From contig NZ_CP014315.1 of the NCBI RefSeq assembly GCF_001557535.2, positions 1,550,001 through 1,614,000 on the forward strand: 64,000 bases of DNA, in the 5' to 3' direction. Within the stretch, counting starts at the first letter, position 1. Each line of letters begins with the position of its first letter. This document shows, piece by piece, positions 1 through 9,258 of this stretch. This DNA comes from Burkholderia sp. PAMC 26561. Lineage in GTDB: Bacteria; Pseudomonadota; Gammaproteobacteria; Burkholderiales; Burkholderiaceae. The notes beneath the pieces were generated by a model. The model did no database searches. It was not told where the DNA came from and saw only the letters and a list, made by a program, of their open reading frames with translations. The position numbers and the translations under genes were made by a program.

Positions 1-588
1 CAAGGCCGTGCGTTCGATGTCACGAACGAACAAGCCGTCAAGGATGCGTTCACGCACTGGGACGAACATGGCGTGCAGATCGATATCGTCATCAACAATG
101 CAGGCATTCAATTTCGAAAGCCGCTTATCGAGCTTGAGCTGGGCGACTGGCAACGCGTGATCGACACCAACCTCACGAGCGCGTTCATCGTGTCCAAGGA
201 AGCGGCGAAGCGCATGATCGCGCGCGGGAATGGCGGCAAGATCGTGAACATCGGATCGCTCACGAGCGAAGGCGCGCGCGCGACCGTGGGCGCCTACACC
301 GCCGCGAAGGGTGGCATCAAGATGCTGACGCGCGCGATGAGCGCGGAATGGGCGGCATCGAATATCCAGGCGAACGCGATTGGCCCGGGGTACATCCTCA
401 CCGACATGAACAAGCCGCTGGTCGAGAATCCCACCTTCGATGCATGGGTGAAAAGCAGCAACCCGTCTCAGCGCTGGGGCACGCCGGAGGAACTTGTCGG
501 CACGGCGGTGTTCCTGTCGTCGGCGGCGTCGAGTTATGTGAACGGGCAGATCATCTACGTCGATGGCGGGTGGCTTGCCGTGCTTTGA
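1..588 (+). CDS. Gluconate 5-dehydrogenase-like SDR (5' partial)
   Basis: The frame is open from base 1 to a TGA at 588, so the N-terminus with the Rossmann glycine motif lies outside the window. What remains is a classical short-chain dehydrogenase/reductase: the NNAG motif is near base 90, VNIGS holds the catalytic Ser region, and YTAAK gives the catalytic Tyr and Lys near base 300. The C-terminal YVNGQIIYVDGG is typical. The motif IGPGYILTDMN and the overall pattern resemble gluconate 5-dehydrogenases, which interconvert 5-ketogluconate and gluconate with NAD(P)H in the cytoplasm. Other sugar-acid substrates are possible. The aldonate theme fits the gluconate dehydrogenase genes further right. 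Confidence 0.85.
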   Translation, partial: QGRAFDVTNEQAVKDAFTHWDEHGVQIDIVINNAGIQFRKPLIELELGDWQRVIDTNLTSAFIVSKEAAKRMIARGNGGKIVNIGSLTSEGARATVGAYTAAKGGIKMLTRAMSAEWAASNIQANAIGPGYILTDMNKPLVENPTFDAWVKSSNPSQRWGTPEELVGTAVFLSSAASSYVNGQIIYVDGGWLAVL

Positions 589-768
589 AGCCTGACGCGC
601 GGGTTCAAAAAAAACCGGCGTTCGTTCGTTTAAGTAGCGCACGTGGATACTTCGCATAAATAATCCTGTTGCCATAACGAATTCAAGCCACATAATCGCC
701 AATACGACCGCTTCAGTCAGACCGCATCCAAGCCACTCGACAAAGCAGGCCCGCGACATGGAGATGCC

Positions 769-1470
769 ATGAGGTTTCTGGTGGCCGATGACCACGAACT
801 GATCCGGCAAGGCGTGAAATCGCTGCTGCGCGGGCTCGACCCCGACGCCCAGTTCGACGAAGCCGATAGCTGGGAAACGCTCGCTGCCGCTGCGAGGCCG
901 GAAGCGAACCACGACCTCGCGATAGTCGACCTGCACATGGCCGGCATGGAAGGTGCAGCGTCGCTGCAAACGCTGCTGAAGGCGAATCCGGCACTGCCGC
1001 TGGTGGTGTTGTCGGCGGAGGAGTCAGCCGACGAAATGCGTGCGGTGCTTGCTGCCGGCGCACTCGGTTTCGTGCCGAAACGCGAACCCGCAAGCGTGAT
1101 GCTCAAGGCAATCGAGCTCGTGCTTCTCGGCGGCGCCTACGTTCCCATTGAAGCGCTGAGTCTGCTCGGACCCGGGCAGGCCCCTGCGCCCGTTGCCGAA
1201 CGTTCCGGGGCGGCTGTCGTGGAGGCGTTGCCGGTCGGTATCCAGCCGCATCATCGGCATCTGATGGAAAACCTGTCGCCACGCCAGCAGGAAATCATGC
1301 GGCTCGTGTACCGCGGCTGGACCAACAAGATGATCGCGCGGGAACTCGGTGTCGCCGAGGGAACCGTCAAGGTGCATCTGTCGGTCATGTTCCGGGCGCT
1401 ATGCGTGCACAACCGGTCAGCGGCGATCGCACTGATTGGCGGCTGGCTTGAAACCGGCCGTACGCTCTGA
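769..1470 (+). CDS. Response regulator, NarL/LuxR type
   Basis: This 233-residue protein has an N-terminal receiver domain (acidic pair D7/D8, phosphoacceptor D54 in IVDLHMAGM, S82 and K104 as switch residues). A C-terminal LuxR-type helix-turn-helix at about 166-220 (LSPRQQEIMRLV, NKMIARELGVAEGTVKVHL) follows. The start has GGAG 5 nt upstream. It abuts the histidine kinase gene tail to tail (stop codons at 1468-1470 and 1471-1473), so the pair is probably cognate although not co-transcribed. The target genes cannot be told from sequence. Confidence 0.9.
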   Translation: MRFLVADDHELIRQGVKSLLRGLDPDAQFDEADSWETLAAAARPEANHDLAIVDLHMAGMEGAASLQTLLKANPALPLVVLSAEESADEMRAVLAAGALGFVPKREPASVMLKAIELVLLGGAYVPIEALSLLGPGQAPAPVAERSGAAVVEALPVGIQPHHRHLMENLSPRQQEIMRLVYRGWTNKMIARELGVAEGTVKVHLSVMFRALCVHNRSAAIALIGGWLETGRTL

Positions 1471-3255
1471 TTACGATGCCGGCGGCTGGCGCTCCAGCGC
1501 CGCGTTGCGTTCGCCCTGCTGCCAGAGGGCGTCGAGCGTGCGGCGCAAGCGGGCCGGCGTCACCGGCTTGTGCAGCACGGGAATCCCTTGCGCGGCGAGC
1601 GTGCTGAGCTCGGACGACGCCATGTCGCCCGTGATCATCAGCGTGACGATGTCGCCATCGCCCCGCTCCCACAACGCCTGCCGCACCGCGCGAACAGCCT
1701 GCGCGCCGGTTCGGTGATTGCCGAGCTGGTAATCGCAAAGCAGCGCATCGGGAACGAAATCGTCTTCAACGGCTTGCACCGCAGCGCGCTCGTCCCGCAC
1801 GCTTCGCACGGTGCAACCCCAGCGGCCAAGCAGGCGTTCGAGTGCGGCAAGAATGGCGGGATCATCGTCGATGCAAAGAATCCGCCTTCCCGCAGCCGTT
1901 GGCCCGGTCAACGCCACATCACTGAGCCTTGCGGTGATCGTGATCAGGTCCGGGTCGCCGCGCTTGACCGGCACGCCGACTGTCGTGCCGCGTCCCGGTG
2001 AGGAGCGCAACGTGACATCGCCGCCAAGCAGTTTCACCAATCGTCTGACAGTAGGCAAGCCGAGCCCGTGTCCCTGCCGCGGTTTTTCATCAGGCAGCCT
2101 CGCCTGATAAAACTCTTCGAACACGAGTTCGTGTTCTTCCGGCGCAATGCCAATCCCCGAATCACGTACCTCGATCCGTCCACTTCGATATCCCATCCAT
2201 ATCGCGCCGCGCTCGGTGTATCGAATCGCGTTCGATATCAGGTTGCCCAGCACGCGCTCGAGCAATACAGGGTCAGAGAAGGCGACCGCATCCGTCGGCG
2301 CGATGCGCAATGCGAGACCCTTGGCGGCGGCGAGCGGACGGTATTGGTTATCGATACGAGTGAAAATCTCCGCGAGGCGAAAGTGCAGCGGGATCACCTG
2401 CGTGACACCGCTTTCAAGGCGCGCCAGATCGAGCACCTGATTAAAGAGCCCGTTCAGTGCTTCGACATTTGAAATGATGCCGTCGGCCGTTTCGCTGCGT
2501 TGAGCACCGGAGGCCAACGTGTCCCTCAACGATTCGGCAAGCAAGCCGATCGCATGCAACGGCTGGCGCAGATCGTGACTGGCGGCTGCGAAAAAACGCG
2601 TCCTCGCGCGGCTCGCCTCTTCCGTCACCCGCTGCTGGATGGCGAGCGATTCAGCCAGCCGCTGCTGGTTCACCCGCGCCTCCACGACCCGCCGGAAGAG
2701 TGTCCGGTAGCGCGCGGCGTAGAAGTTCATCGCGATGAAAAACACCACGAGCACCGAGCCAATTACGATGCGGTCGCGCGTGGGCGAGGTGAAGTTCAGC
2801 ACCACCGCGGGCATCAGGAGCAACGGAATCGCGCTGGAAAAATTGAAGAGGTCGAAGCCGCTCGACATGAAAACACCCGCCGCCAGCGTCACCAGCAGCA
2901 CGGTATGGAGGACGGGAAGATCGGCTTGCTGGCTGTGGAACGCGAACCAGATCGACAAGCCGGGCGCGCTATACAGCACAATACTTCGCAGCGCGTGAAG
3001 GTTGATCCACTTGCGTGGCGCGAATGTCGCCGGCCAATGACGGTTCCACGCCCACAGTGCTATTCCGCCAAAATTAGCGATGCTGTAAAAGACAATCCAA
3101 GCGGTGAACAGGCCTCGATGCGCAATTGAACCGAAATAAACTGCGCTTAAAGCCGCAATGGCTAACCAGTGCGTAAAGAATGCAATGGGGTCCTGAGCAT
3201 AAAGAACCTTGGCGAGGTCTTTGTCTATTTCCCGCCGCATTGGATCGTTCTGCAT
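1471..3255 (-). CDS. Hybrid sensor histidine kinase with C-terminal receiver
   Basis: The protein has 594 residues. Five to six hydrophobic segments fill residues 28-180 and lack a large periplasmic loop. The dimerisation box has the phosphoacceptor H227 (ASHDLRQPLHAI). The ATPase domain shows N-box LGNLISNAIRYTERG (336-350), G1 DSGIGI (365-370) and G2 GHGLGLPTVRR (396-405). A receiver domain (about 458-578; D463-D465, D508, K563) ends the protein. The DLRQPL type of H-box is common in hybrid kinases paired with LuxR-type regulators. An AGGGG sequence lies 8 nt before the ATG. It converges exactly on the regulator at 769-1470. The signal is unknown; sensing within the membrane is an inference from the missing periplasmic domain. 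Confidence 0.9.
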   Translation of the reverse strand: MQNDPMRREIDKDLAKVLYAQDPIAFFTHWLAIAALSAVYFGSIAHRGLFTAWIVFYSIANFGGIALWAWNRHWPATFAPRKWINLHALRSIVLYSAPGLSIWFAFHSQQADLPVLHTVLLVTLAAGVFMSSGFDLFNFSSAIPLLLMPAVVLNFTSPTRDRIVIGSVLVVFFIAMNFYAARYRTLFRRVVEARVNQQRLAESLAIQQRVTEEASRARTRFFAAASHDLRQPLHAIGLLAESLRDTLASGAQRSETADGIISNVEALNGLFNQVLDLARLESGVTQVIPLHFRLAEIFTRIDNQYRPLAAAKGLALRIAPTDAVAFSDPVLLERVLGNLISNAIRYTERGAIWMGYRSGRIEVRDSGIGIAPEEHELVFEEFYQARLPDEKPRQGHGLGLPTVRRLVKLLGGDVTLRSSPGRGTTVGVPVKRGDPDLITITARLSDVALTGPTAAGRRILCIDDDPAILAALERLLGRWGCTVRSVRDERAAVQAVEDDFVPDALLCDYQLGNHRTGAQAVRAVRQALWERGDGDIVTLMITGDMASSELSTLAAQGIPVLHKPVTPARLRRTLDALWQQGERNAALERQPPAS

Positions 3256-3468
3256 CCTGTCAGCCCCTTTTTTACAAGATGCGCGCCTGGCTGACGCACG
3301 TGGGAACGACTTGCTAAAACGACACTGGACATAACGGTGGGGGCGTCGAGCCGCCTTAAGACCTTACACAAGTTTACCCGACGGCTATTACTTTAGCCAT
3401 ATGGCGCAACTCGCATCCAGTCACCATACTTCGCTCGACATCCAATAAAACATACGAGGGAGAGCAAC

Positions 3469-4332
3469 ATGGACACCATGACCGCGCACGCGCGTATCGC
3501 GAACCTTGACACCGCAATACTTCCGGATCTCTGGCGCCGCCGCACCCATCTGTCGCATGACGAAATGGTGTCGATGTACCATTTGGTGCGCGGCGCGTTG
3601 CGCGCTTACCACCCGCTCGAACTCCAGTCACTTCGCGAAGACAAGGAAGAGCTCGTCGCGCAGTTCATTTACGCCAAGGTGCTGCGTCTGGAACCGGGTC
3701 ACTCCACGGCGAAGTCCTGCGCTGAAAGCGCGCCATCGAACAACTATGCCATTTGCGCCTATTTCAGACGCTATCTGATCGATTGCCTGCGCAGCGCGAG
3801 CCATCAGCGCAATGTATCGATGGAAGTGAGCGGCATCGATCAGCAAGTCGATGAACATGCTCAGGCTATAGAAGATCCCGTCAGGTCGGTGCTCCTGCAA
3901 TACGGACTCGATGAATCCCGGGTGCGGCGCATGGCGCGCTGCTTCATAAGCGCGCTTGACCGACACGAGCGTGTGGTGCTCGCGGGGACGCTCGGCCGCG
4001 ATTCGGGCCGCAAGGGTGGGCTCTCGCGAATCGCGGCCGAGCACAAGGTGCCGTCGTATCACTATCGTGCAGTGAAACTGGGCGTGGCGTTGCGGAAAAC
4101 GGCGCGTCCCGCGGATTTCGCTGCAACGAAGATCGGCTGCTGGTTGAGCGACATTGTCGGCATCCCGATCAACGAAGAGAATCAGCCGGTGATGCTGGTC
4201 GTGCTCGATCTGCTCGCAGCCGAGTCAGTTGAGGGCGTGAATGGGTATCCGGTCGAATCTGCCAGTGAAGATGCAAGCGCTCATGCAAACGACTACGCAG
4301 GCGAATACGCAACTACGCCCGCAGCCGCGTGA
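3469..4332 (+). CDS. Hypothetical protein with sigma-70-like features
   Basis: This 287-residue soluble protein has no signal peptide and is preceded by GGGAGAG. I do not recognise a named family. Residues 55-115 (EELVAQFIYAKVL, AYFRRYLIDCLRSASHQRN) look like sigma region 2, with the D-x-x-R pattern following an aromatic-rich helix. Residues 160-205 (LDRHERVVLAGTLGRD, GGLSRIAAEHKV) look like a region 4 helix-turn-helix. The acidic Ala/Glu-rich tail (after about 255) appears disordered. It could be an orphan ECF-like sigma factor or a regulator derived from one. Its last 20 bp overlap the convergent flavoprotein gene. Confidence 0.6.
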   Translation: MDTMTAHARIANLDTAILPDLWRRRTHLSHDEMVSMYHLVRGALRAYHPLELQSLREDKEELVAQFIYAKVLRLEPGHSTAKSCAESAPSNNYAICAYFRRYLIDCLRSASHQRNVSMEVSGIDQQVDEHAQAIEDPVRSVLLQYGLDESRVRRMARCFISALDRHERVVLAGTLGRDSGRKGGLSRIAAEHKVPSYHYRAVKLGVALRKTARPADFAATKIGCWLSDIVGIPINEENQPVMLVVLDLLAAESVEGVNGYPVESASEDASAHANDYAGEYATTPAAA

Positions 4333-6154
4333 AGCCGTCGTCGCTCCATTCTTCTGAATTCACGCCGTGATGCACGAAGAATAGACCGTCCGGATCGTAT
4401 CGCCGCTTGATCGCCAGCAGCCTCGGATAGTGCACGCCCCAGAATGCGTCTTGCCAGTCGCGCTCGAAGAAATCACTCTCCGATACATACGAGCCCGCAC
4501 GCGGCACCACGGTTCGCAGTGTCGCCGTCGCTTTCGCGATGCGGCTGGCAGCATGGCGGGCAACGCGGATATCAGGTTCATGTCCAGCGATACCGGGCAA
4601 TGCCGGCGGCCCTTCGCCAGAGATGATTGCAAGCGCGAAGGCATCGAGCACGGCGGGGTTCATGGCGGTATCGCGGGTGGCCGTTCGCGCATCGTCCGAT
4701 GCCCCCGCGAGTCCCTTGTTGAAATGCAGCGTCACGCCCCAGTCCCGCGTGCTGGCAAACAACGCATTCACACAACGCGCCCGCTCGCCCTCGTCCAACA
4801 ACGATGCAGGCAGCCACGTCGAGTGATACCCGTAGAGAAACTGCCCCGCTTCCGCCGCGTCGGCGCTCCAGAAGACGTTGCCGGGCGACGCGCCCGTCCG
4901 GTTGTCCGCGGCCATCACGCCCGGCGCAAATGCTTCCATGAAGGCCGGGTCCCAGAAACGCTGCGCGGGAACTGCGATGATCTTCGCCGCCTTCGGCATG
5001 TAGAAGTCGCTCGGCGACTTTGCGATCCAGTCGAAGAACGGTTGCCAGACGCCGGCGGCCTGATCCTCGTTCAAACCCTGGAACACCATCGATATATTCA
5101 GAGTGTTATTGCCGCGAAAGCTCACCGTCTCACCCCAATGCGGATTGAAGAGCCTGCTTGCATAAAAGCGCATGAACTCACTGGTCAAGCGCTTGAACGC
5201 GGCGTCGGATGAAGCTTTGACCGCGCCAAACACCGCGCCGAACTGCTCGGGAAGGTCGTGCGTCTTGAGTGTGAGGCGCGTTATCACGCCGAGGCTCCCG
5301 CCTCCGCCACCTTTCAGGCCCCAGAAAAGATCCGCATTGGAGCACGGGTTTGCGATCCGCACGGCGCCGTCGGCGGTGACGACTTCCGCTTGCAGCAACG
5401 AGGCCGCCGCCGTGCCGAACCGCTTCGAGAAGTTGCCGAAGCCGCCGCCCTGAACGAGTCCCGCAACGCCGACAGTAATGCATCCGCCGCCTTGCACATA
5501 GCGGCCGGCGCGGGTGGTGACAGCATCGTAGACATGACTCCAGAGCGCGCCCGCCTCCACGGTCACAGCCGGTTGCGAAGGCTGACGTCCCTCGCAACCC
5601 TCGCCAACAAACGCATCATGCAGCGTGACCTCGTGCATGGCGTGCGTCCAGATCAACAGCGAGTCGGCCGCGTTCGATGTCCCTTGATAACTGTGACCGC
5701 CGCCTTTCATGACCAGCCGCAGCCGATGCCTGCGCGCGAAGTTCACCGCTCGGGCTACATCGCGTGCGCTGGTTGCGTTGAGCGCATAGACGCTTGGCGA
5801 CGATGTCCATGCGTCGAGGTAGCCGGATGTTTGCGTGAGCGCGGCGGAATCGCTTATGAAGTACGGGTTCTTGAGCTGGCCGAAGATATCGGCGCATGCA
5901 GTGCTCGCGGGCGATTGGGCGCACGCGGCAAACGGCGATTCGACCTTGAGAAGATGGCCGCCGACCGCGTTGTTGAGTGCATCCCATTGTTGCTTCGATG
6001 GCCAGCCGGGCTCATCCGGCCGCACGCGCCGCATGGTCGGCCCGTCCAATACTGCCGCCATTGCCGCCCTCACCGGCACGCCGCCAACAAGCGGCGCGGC
6101 CAGCGCTCCTTTAAGCCAGGTCCGCCTGTCTAAAGCGCACATGTCTCCTGTCAC
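4313..6154 (-). CDS. Tat-exported BBE-type FAD-binding oxidoreductase
   Basis: This is a 613-residue vanillyl-alcohol-oxidase/berberine-bridge-enzyme family flavoprotein. The N-terminus DRRTWLKGALAAP is a twin-arginine signal, so a folded enzyme is probably exported. The FAD_binding_4 fold spans about 115-300. H154 in GGGHSYQG and C225 in GGGCITVGVAG sit where BBE enzymes attach FAD through two covalent bonds. The C-terminal BBE motif is YDPDGLFFVHHGV. Such enzymes oxidise sugars, alcohols or alkaloid-like amines with O2 or another acceptor; the substrate here is unknown. The start may also be at Met5. A small ABM-domain gene lies 25 bp upstream on the same strand and is probably co-transcribed. 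Confidence 0.85.
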   Translation of the reverse strand: MTGDMCALDRRTWLKGALAAPLVGGVPVRAAMAAVLDGPTMRRVRPDEPGWPSKQQWDALNNAVGGHLLKVESPFAACAQSPASTACADIFGQLKNPYFISDSAALTQTSGYLDAWTSSPSVYALNATSARDVARAVNFARRHRLRLVMKGGGHSYQGTSNAADSLLIWTHAMHEVTLHDAFVGEGCEGRQPSQPAVTVEAGALWSHVYDAVTTRAGRYVQGGGCITVGVAGLVQGGGFGNFSKRFGTAAASLLQAEVVTADGAVRIANPCSNADLFWGLKGGGGGSLGVITRLTLKTHDLPEQFGAVFGAVKASSDAAFKRLTSEFMRFYASRLFNPHWGETVSFRGNNTLNISMVFQGLNEDQAAGVWQPFFDWIAKSPSDFYMPKAAKIIAVPAQRFWDPAFMEAFAPGVMAADNRTGASPGNVFWSADAAEAGQFLYGYHSTWLPASLLDEGERARCVNALFASTRDWGVTLHFNKGLAGASDDARTATRDTAMNPAVLDAFALAIISGEGPPALPGIAGHEPDIRVARHAASRIAKATATLRTVVPRAGSYVSESDFFERDWQDAFWGVHYPRLLAIKRRYDPDGLFFVHHGVNSEEWSDDGFTRLRA

Positions 6155-6179
6155 CTCGCGATTGCTGACGCTGATGCGT

Positions 6180-6494
6180 CTATTTGACCGTCTGGATCAC
6201 TTCAAAACCTTCGAACTCCGGATGCCCCAGATAGAGCGAGCGCGTTTCATTGCCGGCATTCCGGTGTGCCGCGCGAAACGCATCGCTTTTGGTCCATCCT
6301 TCGAAAACGTCGTAGTTCGACCAGATCGTATGGCTGGAATAGAGTACGTGATCCTCCTTTTGAGGACCTTTCAAAAGGTGGAATTCCACAAAACCCGGCA
6401 CCTCCTTGAGATGCGTGTCCCGGCTAGTCCAGAGATCCTCGAACGCGGTCTCGGACCCGAGGGCCACTTTGAAACGGTTCATGGCGATATACAT
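6180..6494 (-). CDS. Antibiotic biosynthesis monooxygenase (ABM) domain protein
   Basis: The 104-residue protein starts at the ATG at 6494 with AAAGGAG 8 nt upstream; a longer reading frame has no such site. It is a single ferredoxin-like ABM domain (MYIAMNRFKV, EVPGFVEFHLLKG, YSSHTIWSNYDVFEGWTKS). The pattern N-x-F, W and the G-F-x-x-F-x-L stretch is that of the heme-degrading HmoB/IsdG-like branch and of generic ABM proteins. It may cleave heme or protect against oxidised products. It sits directly before the Tat-exported flavoprotein and probably shares its promoter, which suggests a linked but unproven role. Confidence 0.8.
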   Translation of the reverse strand: MYIAMNRFKVALGSETAFEDLWTSRDTHLKEVPGFVEFHLLKGPQKEDHVLYSSHTIWSNYDVFEGWTKSDAFRAAHRNAGNETRSLYLGHPEFEGFEVIQTVK

Positions 6495-6843
6495 ATGGTC
6501 AGCTCCTTTGATCGGTAAAGTGTGACGGCGCACCAGTTTATCGCCATCGCGCGGGGCTTGTTTCAGGGCAGGATGAAACGCCCGAATGCGGCTCTGAATG
6601 CGGCTCTCCGGTAGCCTGTACACCGGGATTGCGCCTGCTGGTCCGCAAGCGGGCTCGTGCTGCTGGTGGTATCGTGCCGCATCCGGACGTCCTTGGCCAT
6701 TCGTACGTTTTTTCATTTGTTCGCGTGCCTTTCATTTGCGCAGTGCGATGGCGCAGCCGCAATCTGCGTTCGCCAAATTCCCGCAGTCCGCTGTCAGTAC
6801 GCGTCGAACACGAGTATTCCGTCATTCAATCTGTGGAGCATGC
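6495..6843. other. Intergenic region between divergent genes
   Basis: These 349 bases separate the ABM gene (leftward) from the MFS gene (rightward) and must hold both promoters. Open frames through it are unlike known proteins and carry no credible start sites. I see no convincing repeat, RNA or operator in it. Confidence 0.5.
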
Positions 6844-8055
6844 ATGTCCCCGAATTCCCCGTCGGCCGCCACGGGTCCAGCCCAGGTCAAGATGACCAGC
6901 GGCCTGATCGCGTTGTTCGCTTTCTGCTGCGGCGCCATTGTCGCCAACCTGTACTATGCGCAGCCGATCATCGAAATGATCGGGCCGGATGTTCACTTGT
7001 CGAGCGGCGCGGCGAGCCTGATCGTCTCGCTCACGCAAATTGGTTATGCGCTCGGGTTATTCTTCCTCGTGCCGCTCGGCGATCTGCTGGAAAACCGCAA
7101 ACTGATGATCGCGACGGCGCTGGTTTCCATCGCCAGCCTCGCGGCGGCCGCGCTCGTTCATCAGCCACACGCGTTCCTTGCCATCTCGCTGCTCGTCGGC
7201 TTCAGCTCGGTCGCGGTGCAGATCCTGATCCCGCTCGCCGCGCACCTTGCGCCCGATGAAACACGCGGACGGGTCGTCGGCACGATCATGGGCGGCCTGC
7301 TGCTGGGTATCATGCTGTCGCGGCCCATATCGAGTTTCGTGGCGGGTCACTTCGGGTGGCGCGTGGTGTTCGGTTCTGCCGCCGTGCTCATGGCAATCGT
7401 GACAGCGTTTCTTGCGTTCACCATTCCGTCGCGCCAGCCCGATCACAAGGCCACCTATGTGCAACTGATCCGCTCGCTCGGCACGCTCGTCGCGACCATG
7501 CCGATCCTCCGGCATCGTGCGTTGTATCAAGGGCTGATGTTCGCCACGTTCAGCTTGTTCTGGACCGCCGTGCCCGTCGAGCTGATCCGCCATCACGGGC
7601 TGACGCAGAACGGCGTCGCGCTGTTTGCGCTGGTCGGCGCAATGGGCGCGACGTCGGCGCCACTTGCAGGGCGGCTCGCCGATGCCGGTCATTCCCGGCT
7701 CGGCACCCTGATTGCCTTGATCCTCGCCGCGTTGTCGTTCATGCCGTTGCTCATCCATCCCGCGTGGGGCGTGGCCGGCCTCGTGGTGACGGGAGTCGTG
7801 CTTGACTTTGCCGTGCAGATGAACATGGTGATCGGCCAGCGCGAGATTTATGGACTTCATGCCGCAAGCCGTAATCGTTTGAATGCGCTTTATATGACGA
7901 GCATTTTCATAGGCGGTGCATGCGGATCGGCGGTTGCGAGCACGTTGTTCGAGCGCGGCGGCTGGACCTTGATTGCGAGCGTCGCCAGCGTGTTTCCGCT
8001 TCTCGCCTTGCTGCATTATCTGTTCGTCGGACGCTCGGCTACGCGACTTGCCTGA
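6844..8055 (+). CDS. MFS transporter, drug/metabolite efflux type
   Basis: The ATG at 6844 has GGAG 5 nt upstream and begins the homologous part (MSPNSPSAATGPAQVKMTSG); a longer frame from 6598 is unsupported. The 403-residue protein has about 12 hydrophobic segments. Loop 2-3 motif A-like residues (PLGDLLENRKLMI) and DETRGRVVGTIMGGLLLGIMLSR resemble the arabinose-efflux/YnfM-like MFS branch. The substrate is unknown. It ends 6 bp before the convergent potassium channel gene. Confidence 0.85.
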   Translation: MSPNSPSAATGPAQVKMTSGLIALFAFCCGAIVANLYYAQPIIEMIGPDVHLSSGAASLIVSLTQIGYALGLFFLVPLGDLLENRKLMIATALVSIASLAAAALVHQPHAFLAISLLVGFSSVAVQILIPLAAHLAPDETRGRVVGTIMGGLLLGIMLSRPISSFVAGHFGWRVVFGSAAVLMAIVTAFLAFTIPSRQPDHKATYVQLIRSLGTLVATMPILRHRALYQGLMFATFSLFWTAVPVELIRHHGLTQNGVALFALVGAMGATSAPLAGRLADAGHSRLGTLIALILAALSFMPLLIHPAWGVAGLVVTGVVLDFAVQMNMVIGQREIYGLHAASRNRLNALYMTSIFIGGACGSAVASTLFERGGWTLIASVASVFPLLALLHYLFVGRSATRLA

Positions 8056-8061
8056 GCCGCT

Positions 8062-8979
8062 TCAAAGCGGCACGACTTCGTTGAACTTCGCGTAGTCGAT
8101 ATGCGTTTCGCCGTTCTGCACCGAGAGCAAATCGACGTATCGATGGCCGTATAAAATTGACTCAGGCGGCCAACTGCGGCGCGCCTGCATGGGCTGCATG
8201 GTGGTTTCGTCGAGACCTTCCACCATCAGCATCAATTCGGCGTTGCTTGCTTCGAGCGACTCGAGCGTCTCTCCGTGGAGCGGACTGTTTTCATCGATCA
8301 CATGCATCAGGCTCCAGCTCAGCAGAAATGCCGGATGCTGGTCGCGGATGAGCGGCAGGTCGTGCACCTTGCGCGAGAAAAAGCCTTCAGGGGTAGTCTC
8401 CGAACGTATCACGCGCATCCGCGCCTTAGCCTCGACAATGACGTTCTGCCGCGCATTCGCGGCGCGAACCATCAGCGTCAGACGGCCATCGATAGGACGA
8501 ACCACAGCATTGTTCGCGAACAGAATGCGCGCGCGAGGCCGCGAGAACCGCGCGAAGATCATGCCGGTCGTCAGCGCGATGCCCGACATGCCCACGAAGA
8601 TCTCGCCCGTCGCAATCGCATGACCGTACAGCGTCGCCGGATGCATGTCGCCATAGCCCACCGTCGCGAGCGTTTCGACGCTGAAGAAGAACGCGCCGAG
8701 CAAACCGGCGGGCGCCTGATTCGCGATCGCGTGCTGCCCCATCTGGAATAACAGCGCGAAACCCAGGTTGAGCACAAGGAACAGCAACGCGACGACACCG
8801 AAGAAGACCGGCCACTTGGCGGTTAGCGCGATGTGATAGATGTCATGCCAGAAGTAAGTCCTAAGTCCGTGCGTTGTCACGTGGTGCCGGTCATCTAGAA
8901 CGATCCGCCGATGCGGCGGCGCCGCATGATGCTCTGCCGGCTGCTCGCTATGCGGTGATTTTGATGTCTCGTGTGGCAT
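8062..8979 (-). CDS. KirBac-type inward-rectifier potassium channel
   Basis: The 305-residue protein has the bacterial Kir layout: an N-terminal slide-helix region, TM1 (about 57-78), pore helix and selectivity filter TVGYG (106-110, followed by DMHPAT), TM2 (about 122-144) and a C-terminal cytoplasmic immunoglobulin-like domain (about 150-300). The C-terminal domain has Kir landmarks such as FANNAVVRPIDGRLTLMVRAAN and HVIDENSPLHG. It should conduct K+ gated by ligand or lipid. It is a single gene with its own promoter region (8980-9258), convergent with the MFS gene. Confidence 0.93.
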   Translation of the reverse strand: MPHETSKSPHSEQPAEHHAAPPHRRIVLDDRHHVTTHGLRTYFWHDIYHIALTAKWPVFFGVVALLFLVLNLGFALLFQMGQHAIANQAPAGLLGAFFFSVETLATVGYGDMHPATLYGHAIATGEIFVGMSGIALTTGMIFARFSRPRARILFANNAVVRPIDGRLTLMVRAANARQNVIVEAKARMRVIRSETTPEGFFSRKVHDLPLIRDQHPAFLLSWSLMHVIDENSPLHGETLESLEASNAELMLMVEGLDETTMQPMQARRSWPPESILYGHRYVDLLSVQNGETHIDYAKFNEVVPL

Positions 8980-9258
8980 GGTCGGTCGTTCTCATAGGGG
9001 ACGGCCGGTCAATACATGGCTGCCGGCGAAAGGCGTCATATTAATCGCGAAATAGTACGGAGGACAGATCAATCCATCTAATGATTGATGTCACGCGTTG
9101 AGCGAATGGGGGCGTCGATCAGCGCGAGATCATCGCCGCTACCGAATCTGGCCGGTTGCGAATAGCCGAACCGCGCGACGACAAGACGCTCCGACGGCAC
9201 GACCAGACCCTCCGGCATAATGCTCCAATCCAGTCCCAAACGAACTTTGGAGAAATCG

